In this document: one piece after another, positions 36,423-44,311 of the stretch
Numbering within the stretch: position 1 is the first letter of the stretch
How the letters are laid out: every line of letters begins with the position of its first letter
Origin: VGBV01 sp963813725
GTDB taxonomy: Bacteria; Actinomycetota; Thermoleophilia; Solirubrobacterales; 70-9
NCBI GenBank assembly: GCA_963813725.1
Contig: CAWFAI010000006.1
Location: 122,197-186,196 of the forward strand
Direction: 5' to 3'
DNA length: 64,000 bases
The notes under the pieces: model-generated
Database searches by the model: none
The model's input: only the letters and a program-made list of their open reading frames with translations
Told to the model about the DNA's origin: nothing
Made by a program: the position numbers and the translations under genes

Positions 36423-36830
36423 TCAGAGAATGGGTTGGCCTATCCCGAGCATGTTGCCCTCGCTGTCTCGGAACCAAGCAGCGCGTTCGCCCTTGCCCCC
36501 CTTGCTCGGGTAGTTGCCCTGGACATCGGCAATCCCATCGACCGTCCGCAGTCCGGGAGCGTCGATCTCCTCAAAGGCCACGCCGCGATCCTTGAGCTCG
36601 GCGACGGTGGCCTCTATGTCGTCGACCTCCCAGCCCATCTGCGTGAACTCGCCTGACGATGCCCCGCTGGACTCGAACAGGGCGAATACCCCCTCCCCCA
36701 CCCGATACAGCAGGCCCCCTTCGCGCTCCTCGCTCGGCTCGAGGCCGAGCTGCTCGGAGTAGAACCTCCGTGCGCGCTCCAGGTCCTGCGCGGGAAGTCT
36801 CGTAGCCACGCGACCGTCCTTCAGACTCAT
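36423..36830 (-). CDS. VOC-family (glyoxalase-like) protein
   Basis: 135 residues, two beta-alpha-beta-beta-beta modules: RLPAQDLERARRFYSEQLGL then VAELKDRGVAFEEIDAPG and WFRDSEGNMLGIGQPI. The start ATG 36830 has a strong site (CAGGAGGAACC). Members bind a divalent metal at the barrel centre and include dioxygenases and resistance proteins; none is assignable. It converges on the cupin operon with a gap of 9 bases. Confidence 0.87.
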   Translation of the reverse strand: MSLKDGRVATRLPAQDLERARRFYSEQLGLEPSEEREGGLLYRVGEGVFALFESSGASSGEFTQMGWEVDDIEATVAELKDRGVAFEEIDAPGLRTVDGIADVQGNYPSKGGKGERAAWFRDSEGNMLGIGQPIL

Positions 36831-36852
36831 CTGGTTCCTCCTGTGTCGGAGA

Positions 36853-36941
36853 CGGAGGGGGTGGGATTCGAACCCACGAAGGACCCAAAGGCCCTTAACG
36901 GTTTTCGAGACCGCCCCGTTCAACCACTCCGGCACCCCTCC
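36853..36941 (-). tRNA. tRNA-Ser (CGA)
   Basis: Class II cloverleaf of 89 nt on the minus strand: acceptor GGAGGGG/CCCCTCC, anticodon stem GCGGT/ACCGT with loop CTCGAAA (anticodon CGA), a long variable arm (AAGGGCCTTTGGGTCCTT region) and a T-arm with TTCGAAT. No CCA is encoded. Confidence 0.95.
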
Positions 36942-37034
36942 GGGGCGGATCTAGGCTAACGGCGAAGCCAGGCGGCGGCGAGAGTCGGCGGCTAACCCGG
37001 GCTGCGCGTGGAGAAGCCGCCACGGCGGGGAAGT

Positions 37035-37071
37035 TGGCGGGTAAGTGACGCTATGCGTGAGTAACCCGCCA
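37035..37071. repeat. palindromic element, copy 1 (probable terminator)
   Basis: TGGCGGGT (37035-37042) pairs with ACCCGCCA (37064-37071); the loop contains GACGCTATGCGTGAG. A closely related element in the opposite sense is at 41106-41144. It follows the minus-strand YtoQ gene. Confidence 0.6.
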
Positions 37072-37104
37072 CGACACGCGTCTGGCGGCGGCTAGCCCAG
37101 GGCG

Positions 37105-37560
37105 TCAGCGGGCGAGCTCGCCCTCGAGGACGTAGCGCAGCATCCCGACCACCTGCTCGGGCGTCTCGGCGGTCGCCATCGCGGCGCGGTCGATCTCCTT
37201 CAGGGCGTGGTCGTGGTCGGGTGGGTGCAGGGTGACGATCGGCTTGCCCAGCGCGGCGGCGAAGCCGGCATCGAAGGCGGCGTTCCACTGCTTGTACTTC
37301 TCGCCGAAGCGGACGACGACCACGTCGGCCTGGCGGATCAGGGTCTGGGTGCGGATCGCGTTCACCCCCGCTCCCTTGTGGTCCTTCCAGAAGGCGTCGG
37401 CCTCGTCGCCGAGGATGGCGACGCCGACGTCATCGGAGGCGCCGTGGTCTGTGACCGGCGAGCTGAACTCCACGTCGAGGCCCGCCTGCTCGGCGCCGGC
37501 CGCGATCTGCTCGCGCCAGTCGCTGTGGATCTCGCCCGCCAGATAGACGTTCCAGGCCAT
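37105..37560 (-). CDS. YtoQ family protein
   Basis: 151 residues, starting MAWNVYLAGEIHSDWREQI, which is the family signature, followed by FSSPVTDHGASDDVGV and ADVVVVRFGEKYKQWNAAFD. The fold is nucleoside deoxyribosyltransferase-like; the cellular role is unknown. It lies between two tRNA-Ser genes. Confidence 0.92.
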   Translation of the reverse strand: MAWNVYLAGEIHSDWREQIAAGAEQAGLDVEFSSPVTDHGASDDVGVAILGDEADAFWKDHKGAGVNAIRTQTLIRQADVVVVRFGEKYKQWNAAFDAGFAAALGKPIVTLHPPDHDHALKEIDRAAMATAETPEQVVGMLRYVLEGELAR

Positions 37561-37632
37561 CGCGGCGATCTTAGCCGGGCCGAAATCCGCGGCGCACCGG
37601 CCCGGCTCGGGGCTTCTATATTCAGGGCGCCC

Positions 37633-37723
37633 GGAGAGGTGTCCGAGTGGCTTAAGGAGCTCGCTTGGAAAGCGAGTGGGCGGGCTTATACCTGCCTCGT
37701 GGGTTCGAATCCCACCCTCTCCG
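37633..37723 (+). tRNA. tRNA-Ser (GGA)
   Basis: Class II tRNA of 91 nt: acceptor GGAGAGG/CCTCTCC, anticodon stem CTCGC/GCGAG with loop TTGGAAA (anticodon GGA), long variable arm, T-arm with TTCGAAT. No CCA encoded. Confidence 0.95.
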
Positions 37724-37731
37724 CTGCCGAT

Positions 37732-39099
37732 TCAACCTGGTCCCCTGACCAGCTCGCCGACGCCGGCGCTGAAGACCTCGGTGTGGCGGTCCACGTCCTC
37801 CTCCGTCGTCGCCGGGCTCATCAGCGACATGTTGTGGAAGGGCGTCAGCAGGATGCCGCGGTTGAGCGCGTGCAGGTGCATGTAGCGGTCGAGCTCGGCG
37901 TCGCCCGATGCCGCCGCCTGGGCACCGTCGCGGGCGACGTCGGGACTGAACCGGTACTCGGCCCGGCAGCCGAGCCGGGTCACGTGCCAGGGCGCGCCGT
38001 GCTCGTCGATCACCGACTGCACGCCCTCGGTGAAGCGCTCGCCGAGGCCGATCATGCGCTCGAAGGCTTCGTCGGTCATCACCTCCCCCAGGCACGCCCG
38101 CGCCGCGGCGAGCGAGAGCGCGTTGCCGGCGAGCGTGCCGCCGACGCCGCCGACGTCTGAGAGCTCCTCCTCGATCGTGTTGCTCATCCCCTCGGCGACC
38201 TCGTGGGTGAACCCGTAAGTGCCGATCGGGATGCCGCCGGCGATCGGCTTGCCGATCGTGAGCATGTCCGGCTCGAGGCCGTGGGCCTTGGTGTAGCCGC
38301 CGGGACCGGCGCAGATCGTGTGTGTCTCGTCGATGATCAGCAGGGTCCCGTGCTCGCGCGTGAGGCGGCGAAGCGCGTCGTGGTAGCCATCGTCGGGCAG
38401 GACGATGCCGATGTTGGTCAGCGCCGGCTCGACCAGGGCGCAGGCCACGTCGCCGTGGGCCAGCTCGCGCTCGAGGCCATCGACGTCGTTGATCTCGACC
38501 ACCCGCGTCGTCACGGCGGGATCCACCGGCGGGCCGATGTTCCCCTCGCGCGCGAGCACCGTCTTCCCGTCCTCGGCGAGCTGGATGAAGGTCTCGTCGA
38601 CGCTGCCGTGGTAGCACCAGTTCTGCACCAGGACCTTGGGCCGGCCGGTGATCTGGCGCGCCAGGCGAATCGCCCAGCGGTTGGCGTCGGTCGCGGTCAG
38701 CGAGAACTGCCACAGCGGCAGGCCGAAGCGCCGGCCCAGCTCCTCGCCCACCCAGCCCGCGTCCTCGTTGGGGAGCATCGTCGTGATCCCTGCCGCTGAG
38801 CGCTCGGCGACGGTGCGCACCACCGGCTCCGGACTGTGGCCCGCCATCGCGCCGGTGTCGCCGAGGCAGAGGTCCACGTACTCGTGCCCGTCCACGTCGG
38901 TGAAGCGGGCGCCGTGGGCCTCGTCCACGTAGACGGGGAACTCGCCCGGCCAGCGCACCATCCAGTTCATCGGAACCCCGTCCAGGAGCGAGCCGCGGGC
39001 GCGCTCGAAGATCTCGGACGAGCGCGGGTTCGCCTCGCGGAAGCTGGTCAGCTCGCGGGCCATCAGTTCGCGAAGCCAGGCGCGGTCGATCTCGCTCAC
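37732..39099 (-). CDS. PLP-dependent class III aminotransferase (HemL-like)
   Basis: 455 residues. The substrate-binding start (YVDLCLGDTGAMAGHSPEP), the Asp that holds the pyridine nitrogen (LLIIDETHT) and the Schiff-base Lys in DMLTIGKPIAGGIPIG are all present. It resembles glutamate-1-semialdehyde aminomutase, but the mutase is normally beside other tetrapyrrole genes and none is here, so a related transaminase is more likely. GTG at 39099 starts the gene; tadA lies just upstream, 17 bases away, in the same direction. Confidence 0.88.
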   Translation of the reverse strand: MSEIDRAWLRELMARELTSFREANPRSSEIFERARGSLLDGVPMNWMVRWPGEFPVYVDEAHGARFTDVDGHEYVDLCLGDTGAMAGHSPEPVVRTVAERSAAGITTMLPNEDAGWVGEELGRRFGLPLWQFSLTATDANRWAIRLARQITGRPKVLVQNWCYHGSVDETFIQLAEDGKTVLAREGNIGPPVDPAVTTRVVEINDVDGLERELAHGDVACALVEPALTNIGIVLPDDGYHDALRRLTREHGTLLIIDETHTICAGPGGYTKAHGLEPDMLTIGKPIAGGIPIGTYGFTHEVAEGMSNTIEEELSDVGGVGGTLAGNALSLAAARACLGEVMTDEAFERMIGLGERFTEGVQSVIDEHGAPWHVTRLGCRAEYRFSPDVARDGAQAAASGDAELDRYMHLHALNRGILLTPFHNMSLMSPATTEEDVDRHTEVFSAGVGELVRGPG

Positions 39100-39116
39100 G
39101 CGCGGATCGTATGGGG

Positions 39117-39557
39117 CTATCGCCTCGCGGCGAAGAAATCCTCGAGCAGCGTCTTGGACTCCTCGGACAAGAGCCCTGCGACCACGGCGGGCCTGTGGTT
39201 GAGCGCCGCCGAGCCGGGCTCCCGGTAGAGGTCGATCACCCCGCCCGCCGCGCCGCCCTTCGGGTCGGCGGCGCCGAAGACGAGCCGCGGCACGCGCGCC
39301 AGCGAGATCGCCCCCGCGCACATCGCGCAGGGCTCGAGCGTGACGTAGATAGTGGTTTCGGGCAGGCGCCAGCCCCCCAGGGCCTCGGCCGCCGCCCGCA
39401 GCGCCAGCACCTCGGCGTGGGCGGTCGGGTCGCGGCGCCGCTCGCGCTCGTTGCCCTCGGCGGCCAGGACCTCGTCGGCGCGCGCCACCACCGCGCCGAT
39501 CGGCACATCGCCGTGCCCGGCGGCCGCGGCCGCCCGCTCCAGCGCGAGGCGCATCAT
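39117..39557 (-). CDS. tadA: tRNA-specific adenosine deaminase
   Basis: 146 residues of the zinc deaminase fold: proton-shuttling Glu and zinc His in PTAHAEVLALR, zinc cysteines in TLEPCAMCAGAI, and the tail LLSEESKTLLEDFFAARR. TadA converts the wobble adenosine of tRNA-Arg(ACG) to inosine. Coding continues slightly upstream of ATG 39557 (ERDERMM), so the true start may be a few codons earlier. It is probably co-transcribed with the aminotransferase. Confidence 0.9.
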   Translation of the reverse strand: MMRLALERAAAAAGHGDVPIGAVVARADEVLAAEGNERERRRDPTAHAEVLALRAAAEALGGWRLPETTIYVTLEPCAMCAGAISLARVPRLVFGAADPKGGAAGGVIDLYREPGSAALNHRPAVVAGLLSEESKTLLEDFFAARR

Positions 39558-39705
39558 GCGCTCGTCGCGCTCGTCGAGTCTGGCTCGCCTGGGCCAGTAC
39601 GGGCACGGCGCCAGTACGCTCGCGGCTGGAACTTTCCCCCGTTTAGCGTGTTTAGGAATGACCGGCCCAGCGCCGGTCTTCGTATTACCTACGCAGGGCC
39701 ATCCG

Positions 39706-41086
39706 ATGCGAAAGCTGACCGCGACAATCCCGCTTGCCCTTGCCGTGATCGCGGCGAGCGCCCCTGCCGCGCCCGGCCGAGGAGACCCAGGCGCCCGCCT
39801 TCGTGCCGGGCGAGGTCATCGTCGGGCTCGAGAGCGGCAAGACGAAGCTGGTGGAGCTGCCCGCCGAGGTCGGCGTGGGCGAGGGAGCCGCCGAACTGCG
39901 CGAGCAGCCGAACGTCGCCTACGCGCTGCCCAACTACATCGCCCGCAAGTCTGCGGTCCCGAACGACCCCGGCCTGTTCTCGGCCGCCGGCGACTGGCGC
40001 CGGACCCAGTGGAACTTCCTGCCGTGCGGCTCGCTCTGCGGGCAGTCCCCCACGCCCCTGGCCTTCGAGGCCCGCGGCGGGATCAACGCCCCGGCGGCCT
40101 GGGACACGCTGAAGAAGCGCGGCAGCCCCCTGGGCAAGGGCGCCCGCGTGGCGGTGCTGGACACGGGCGTCGCCTTCGCCAATCGCAAGCCGACCTTCGT
40201 CCGCAGCCCCGACTTCGCCTCGGGACAGTTCGTCGCCGGCCGCGACTTCGTCGATGGCGGCAAGCGGAGCAAGAAGACCAAGGGCAAGGGACTGCCGCTC
40301 GACCGCGACGGCCACGGGACCCACGTCGCCGGCACCATCGCCGAGCGCACCGGGAACAAGCTCGGCCTCACCGGGCTGGCGCCGAAGGCGAAGGTGATCC
40401 CGGTGCGAGTGCTGGACGCGCAGGGCTTCGGCACCGCGCGCGACATCGCGGCGGGCATCCGCTACGCGGCCAAGAACCGGGCCGACGTGATCAACATGAG
40501 CTTCGAGTTCGCCCCCGGCGTAGACGGCTGCAACAAGATCAAGAGCGTCTGCGAGGCGATCAAGTTCGCCAAGAAGCGAGGCGCGGTGGTGGTCGCCGCC
40601 GCCGGCAACTCGAACGGCGCGCCGATCGCCTATCCCGCCGGCGCCCCGAACGTGATCGGCGTCGGGCGCAGCACCAAGGACGCCTGCCTGGCCGACGAGT
40701 CGCGCACCGGCGCCGGCCTCGACATAGTCGCCCCCGGCGGCGGGGTGCCCGCCTTGGCGGCCTGCGGCGCCGATGATCCGCTCTTCAGCCGCGGCGAAAC
40801 GATCCTCCAGCTCACCTTCGACGGCGCGGGCTTCACGACCTTCGGCTACCCCGGCGACTACCAGGGGACCTCGATGGCCGCCGCCCACGTCTCGGGCGTG
40901 GCCGCGATGACCATCGCCAGCCGCGTGCTGGGCAAGAACCCCTCACCCGGTCAGGTGGAGTGCCAGCTCGAGGGCACCGCGCGCAGGGGAGCCGGCGAGC
41001 TGGGCCAGCCGTATGACCCGATCCTGTTCGGGGCGGGCCTGCTCGATGCCGCCGCCGCGGTGGCGAGCCGCGCACCGGGCTGTTAG
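39706..41086 (+). CDS. secreted subtilisin-family (S8) serine protease (one frameshift)
   Basis: About 460 residues. Signal peptide LTATIPLALAVIAASAPAA, one indel near 39780, then a short propeptide-like domain (GEVIVGLESGKTKLVELPAE) and the catalytic domain. The triad is Asp in AVLDTGVAF, His in DGHGTHVAGT and Ser in YQGTSMAAAHVSG. The oxyanion Asn region VVAAAGNSNGAP is intact. Insertions rich in Lys (KRSKKTKGKG) and extra cysteines are typical of actinobacterial secreted forms. It is expected outside the cell; the substrate is unknown. Confidence 0.88.
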
Positions 41087-41105
41087 CCCGTTGCCGGAGT
41101 GGAAG

Positions 41106-41144
41106 TTGGCGGGTTACTCACGCATAGCGTGAGAAAACCGCCAA
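41106..41144. repeat. palindromic element, copy 2 (bidirectional terminator-like)
   Basis: Nested stems TTGGCGG/CCGCCAA (41106-41112, 41138-41144) and CTCACGC/GCGTGAG (41117-41123, 41127-41133) between the stops of the convergent protease and UspA genes. It shares its core with 37035-37071 in inverted orientation. Confidence 0.7.
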
Positions 41145-41145
41145 C

Positions 41146-41589
41146 CTAGGTCGTCCGGACGATCCAGACGTCGCAGGGGGCGTGGTGGGAGATCTTGTTC
41201 GGCACGCTGCCGAGCAGGAACCGCTTGGCCCCCGTCATGCCCTTGTTGCCGACCATGACCAGGTCGGCCTTGTGCTCCTCGGCGACGTCCAGAATCGCGT
41301 CTGCGGGGTCGCCCTCGCGCGGATGGGTGACCACGTCCACCTTGGCCTTCTTGGCCTCGGCCGCGGCCCTATCGAGCACGAAGCTGACCTCCTCGCGGGG
41401 GTTGGCGACGTGGCTGACGTCGCCGCTGATCCCCTCGTGCTCCTGATTCAGCTTGGACTGCGAGATCGGCTCGTAGGCGCTGACGATCTCGAGCTTCGCA
41501 TCCGAGAGCTTGGCCAGCTCGATCGCCGTGCGAACCGCCTCGGCGGCCGTGTCGGAGCCGTCGGTGCCAACAACGATGCGATCGAACAT
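41146..41589 (-). CDS. universal stress protein
   Basis: 147 residues of the UspA fold. VGTDGSDTAAEAVRTAIELA at the start and the ATP-binding glycine motif near the end (VGNKGMTGAKRFLLGSVPNK) indicate an ATP-binding Usp. The stop codon abuts the palindromic element. The ATG at 41589 has an AGGAGGATTG ribosome site. Confidence 0.93.
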   Translation of the reverse strand: MFDRIVVGTDGSDTAAEAVRTAIELAKLSDAKLEIVSAYEPISQSKLNQEHEGISGDVSHVANPREEVSFVLDRAAAEAKKAKVDVVTHPREGDPADAILDVAEEHKADLVMVGNKGMTGAKRFLLGSVPNKISHHAPCDVWIVRTT

Positions 41590-41640
41590 TCAATCCTCCT
41601 CGCCCAAGCCGGATTTGCAGCGTGATCCTATCCGGAAGCG

Positions 41641-41727
41641 CTACGTGAGCTTCGTGATCGCGATCACCATCGAGGCCAGGCAGCAGAGGACAAGGAGGGC
41701 GATCGTGGCGGTCCAGAGGGGCGGCAT
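41641..41727 (-). CDS. 28-residue single-helix membrane microprotein
   Basis: A short frame, MPPLWTATIALLVLCC then LASMVIAITKLT, is one clean transmembrane helix with a double Cys and a charged tail. It starts 17 bases after the stop of the large GT-C-like membrane gene and has the same direction, suggesting a co-transcribed subunit. The ribosome site is weak, so confidence rests on the helix composition and placement. Confidence 0.5.
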   Translation of the reverse strand: MPPLWTATIALLVLCCLASMVIAITKLT

Positions 41728-41744
41728 CGAGTCAACGCTAACGG

Positions 41745-44285
41745 CTACTCCTCCTCGGGCTCCTCGGGCGTCGGCGCCTCGATTCCGGCCAGGTCCGAGT
41801 CGGGGGCCGACGAGTACCAGTCGACGTAGCGCCCACAGGCCGCGGACAGCAACACGCGCTCACGCGGTGCCACGGACGTCGCCACGATCCTGCCGAGGTA
41901 GGCCCGGCTCTCGGTGCCGAGCACCCTGCCCGCCAAGGGCGGCGGGTCCACCTCGACCGTGAAGCGGGTCAGGCGTGGGTCGAGGTCGTCGCGCAACGAG
42001 GGCCGCTCGCCCGGCGGCTTCACCTCCAGGACGCCGACCGGGTAGTAGGGAGAGGGCCCGCGGAAGAGCAGGTTGGCGCGCATCGTCCACTCCTCGCCGG
42101 GCGCGCTGATGCGCAGGTCCTGCGTGCTCGCGTACTGGATCGAGATCGCCCACCTGCCGGGCGCCAGCAGCAGCTCCTCCGTCGCGCCGGCCGCGTCGGT
42201 GATGTCGGGGCCCGGCTCCCAGGCCTTGCCGATCACCGGCGGCTCGGCGAAGGCGACCGCTGTGCCGTTCAGGCGGGCAAGGCCGCGCTTCTCGGGGTCC
42301 GAGCAGTCCACCGTCGCGCCGGGGTAGATCGGCTCGCGCAGCGTGCGCCGGCTCCCGTCCCCGGGGCCCGTGCGCTCCCAGAGCACGAAGTCCTGGGTCT
42401 CCAGCGCGGGCCTGAACTCGGGCGGCGCCTGGCTGTTGAACTCGGCGCTGGTGGTGATCACCCAGTCGAAGTCCTCCAGGGAGCGGCGGTCGTCGGACAG
42501 GGCGGGCGGCACGTTGTCCCAGTCGAACTTGGCGTTGATCGGGGTGGCGCGGTAGAGCGACCAGACCGGCTCGGTGTCGTAGGGGTTGCGCAGCGGGGTG
42601 TAGACCTCCGAGCCGAGCAGCTCCCACGAGATGAAGTTGTCGCGGCCCAGAAACAGCACGTCGTCCCCGCCGACCGCGTCGCGGATCTGCCGCAGCTCGG
42701 CGATCTGGTGGCCCGGGCCCACAGCCGACTGGCGCAACGGAAGCAGGGTCGAGAATGCCGCCGCCACCGCGAAGGCGATCGCGAGCGCCGGAAGGCCGTA
42801 TCGCAGCAGCGGCGGCGGCAGCTGCCGGGGCGGCCACCAGCGGGCCTGCTTTCCCTCCTCGTCGGGCAGCGAGTCGGCTGCGAGCAGGCCGCGAAGGACG
42901 ACGAGCATGACGACGGGCGCCGCGACTGCGAGGGCCTTGGCCTGCGTGTAGGGGGTGCCGACCGCCAGGGCGGCCAGGTACCCGACCGCGCCCGAGATCA
43001 GCGCCGCCGGCAGGGCGACCTCGCGGCGGGCTACGGCGCGGCCCACCCCCCAGGCGAAGGCGGCCAGCGCCAGCAGACCGCCGAGGTAGAAGGCGATCTC
43101 GGGCGTGCTCGAGTTTTTCGGCGCGATCCTGAACTCGCTGGAGGGCCAGACGCCGAGGGCCTCGAGCGGGTTCAGCGGCTGGCGCAGGTTCCCGAAGCCG
43201 ACGTTCCCGCCCTTGCCCTCGGGGTTGAAGGCCTCGAACCCGGCGAACTTGACCAGGTTGACGACCTCGGGCAGGGCGGCGATCACCGGGATCGCGCAGC
43301 CGGCGACCAGGACCGGGAGGCCCCAGCGCAGGCGCGAGCGCAGCCTCAGCCCCTCGTCGGGGTCGCGCTCGAGCCAGGCGGCGATCAGGGCCCAGGCGAG
43401 CAGCGCGACCACCAGCCAGGCGAGCCCGGGGAAGCTGTAGTTGTAGATCGTGCCGGCTGCGATGACCCCGGCCGGGATCGCCAGGCGGGCCTGGCGCTTC
43501 ACCCAGCCCCGGCCGCGGTCGCCGACGGTCGAGACGTAGGTGGGCGAGTACCCGTTCCAGCTCTTGGTGAGCGACGGCAGACAGAGCGCGAAGCCGACCA
43601 GGGCCAGCCCCAGCATCGGCTCCTTGAACGCGCCCTGGGCCAGGTAGGCGGCACCCAGGTAGGGCAGGGCGGCAAGCACGGCCGCGGGCCCGCGATAGCG
43701 CTCGCGCACCCCGCCGAGGGCCCCGTAAGCGGTCAGCGCGGCCAGGATCGCGATCGCCCCCGTCAGCCCCGCGAAAGTCTCGATCAGATCGGCTCCGGGG
43801 ACCACCTTGGAGGTCGCCGAGACGACCGCATGGGGGCCGAGCGGGTACCCGTCCTGGATCAGGTCCGGGGTCGGGCCCTCGCGGGTGTCGGCCCACTCGG
43901 TGAAGAGCAGGTGGCTGGCCATGTCGTCGTTGACCAGTCCCTGGCCCAGGATGCCGACGCGGCCCGAGGTCGCAAAGGGGATCGCGATCACCAGCGCGGC
44001 GCCCAGCACTGCGACCACGGCACCGGCGGGGATGGGCCCCAGCGGCTCGCGCTCGCGCCTGAGCACGACCCCGGCGGCGATCAGAGCCAGCCCGGCGGCG
44101 ACCGCGGCCGTCGTGCCGTGCCCGGGCAGCTTGATCGCGATCCCACACACGACCAGCAGCGCCGAGAGCCCCGCGGCCGGGCCCACGGGCGAGAGGCGAG
44201 GCCGGCCGGCGAGCACCATCACCGCCGCGCCCAGCAGCAGCGAGGCGGCGGCGATCAGCGCGCCGGCGAGCAGGGCCGAGAGCAT
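41745..44285 (-). CDS. large polytopic membrane protein, GT-C glycosyltransferase-like
   Basis: 846 residues: about 12 helices in the first 550 residues, then an extracytoplasmic domain ending with an acidic tail (TPEEPEEE). The first exterior loop has the acidic pair in GLVNDDMASHLLFTEWAD, the position where GT-C transferases hold their metal or catalytic Asp. GT-C enzymes move lipid-linked sugars onto acceptors outside the membrane. No specific family signature is clear, so sugar and acceptor stay open. The gene is intact and followed by a 28-residue membrane protein. Confidence 0.7.
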   Translation of the reverse strand: MLSALLAGALIAAASLLLGAAVMVLAGRPRLSPVGPAAGLSALLVVCGIAIKLPGHGTTAAVAAGLALIAAGVVLRREREPLGPIPAGAVVAVLGAALVIAIPFATSGRVGILGQGLVNDDMASHLLFTEWADTREGPTPDLIQDGYPLGPHAVVSATSKVVPGADLIETFAGLTGAIAILAALTAYGALGGVRERYRGPAAVLAALPYLGAAYLAQGAFKEPMLGLALVGFALCLPSLTKSWNGYSPTYVSTVGDRGRGWVKRQARLAIPAGVIAAGTIYNYSFPGLAWLVVALLAWALIAAWLERDPDEGLRLRSRLRWGLPVLVAGCAIPVIAALPEVVNLVKFAGFEAFNPEGKGGNVGFGNLRQPLNPLEALGVWPSSEFRIAPKNSSTPEIAFYLGGLLALAAFAWGVGRAVARREVALPAALISGAVGYLAALAVGTPYTQAKALAVAAPVVMLVVLRGLLAADSLPDEEGKQARWWPPRQLPPPLLRYGLPALAIAFAVAAAFSTLLPLRQSAVGPGHQIAELRQIRDAVGGDDVLFLGRDNFISWELLGSEVYTPLRNPYDTEPVWSLYRATPINAKFDWDNVPPALSDDRRSLEDFDWVITTSAEFNSQAPPEFRPALETQDFVLWERTGPGDGSRRTLREPIYPGATVDCSDPEKRGLARLNGTAVAFAEPPVIGKAWEPGPDITDAAGATEELLLAPGRWAISIQYASTQDLRISAPGEEWTMRANLLFRGPSPYYPVGVLEVKPPGERPSLRDDLDPRLTRFTVEVDPPPLAGRVLGTESRAYLGRIVATSVAPRERVLLSAACGRYVDWYSSAPDSDLAGIEAPTPEEPEEE

Positions 44286-44311
44286 CCCGGCAGGTTAGGA
44301 GGCCGCGGCCG

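Noticed and set aside
37732..39099. Calling the aminotransferase hemL
   Set aside because: No other tetrapyrrole genes are nearby, and the family contains many non-mutase members.
39659..39680. GACCGGC/GCCGGTC hairpin as a terminator
   Set aside because: It lies upstream of both divergent genes (tadA and the protease), so it does not end either. It may be a leader hairpin, but nothing supports a function.
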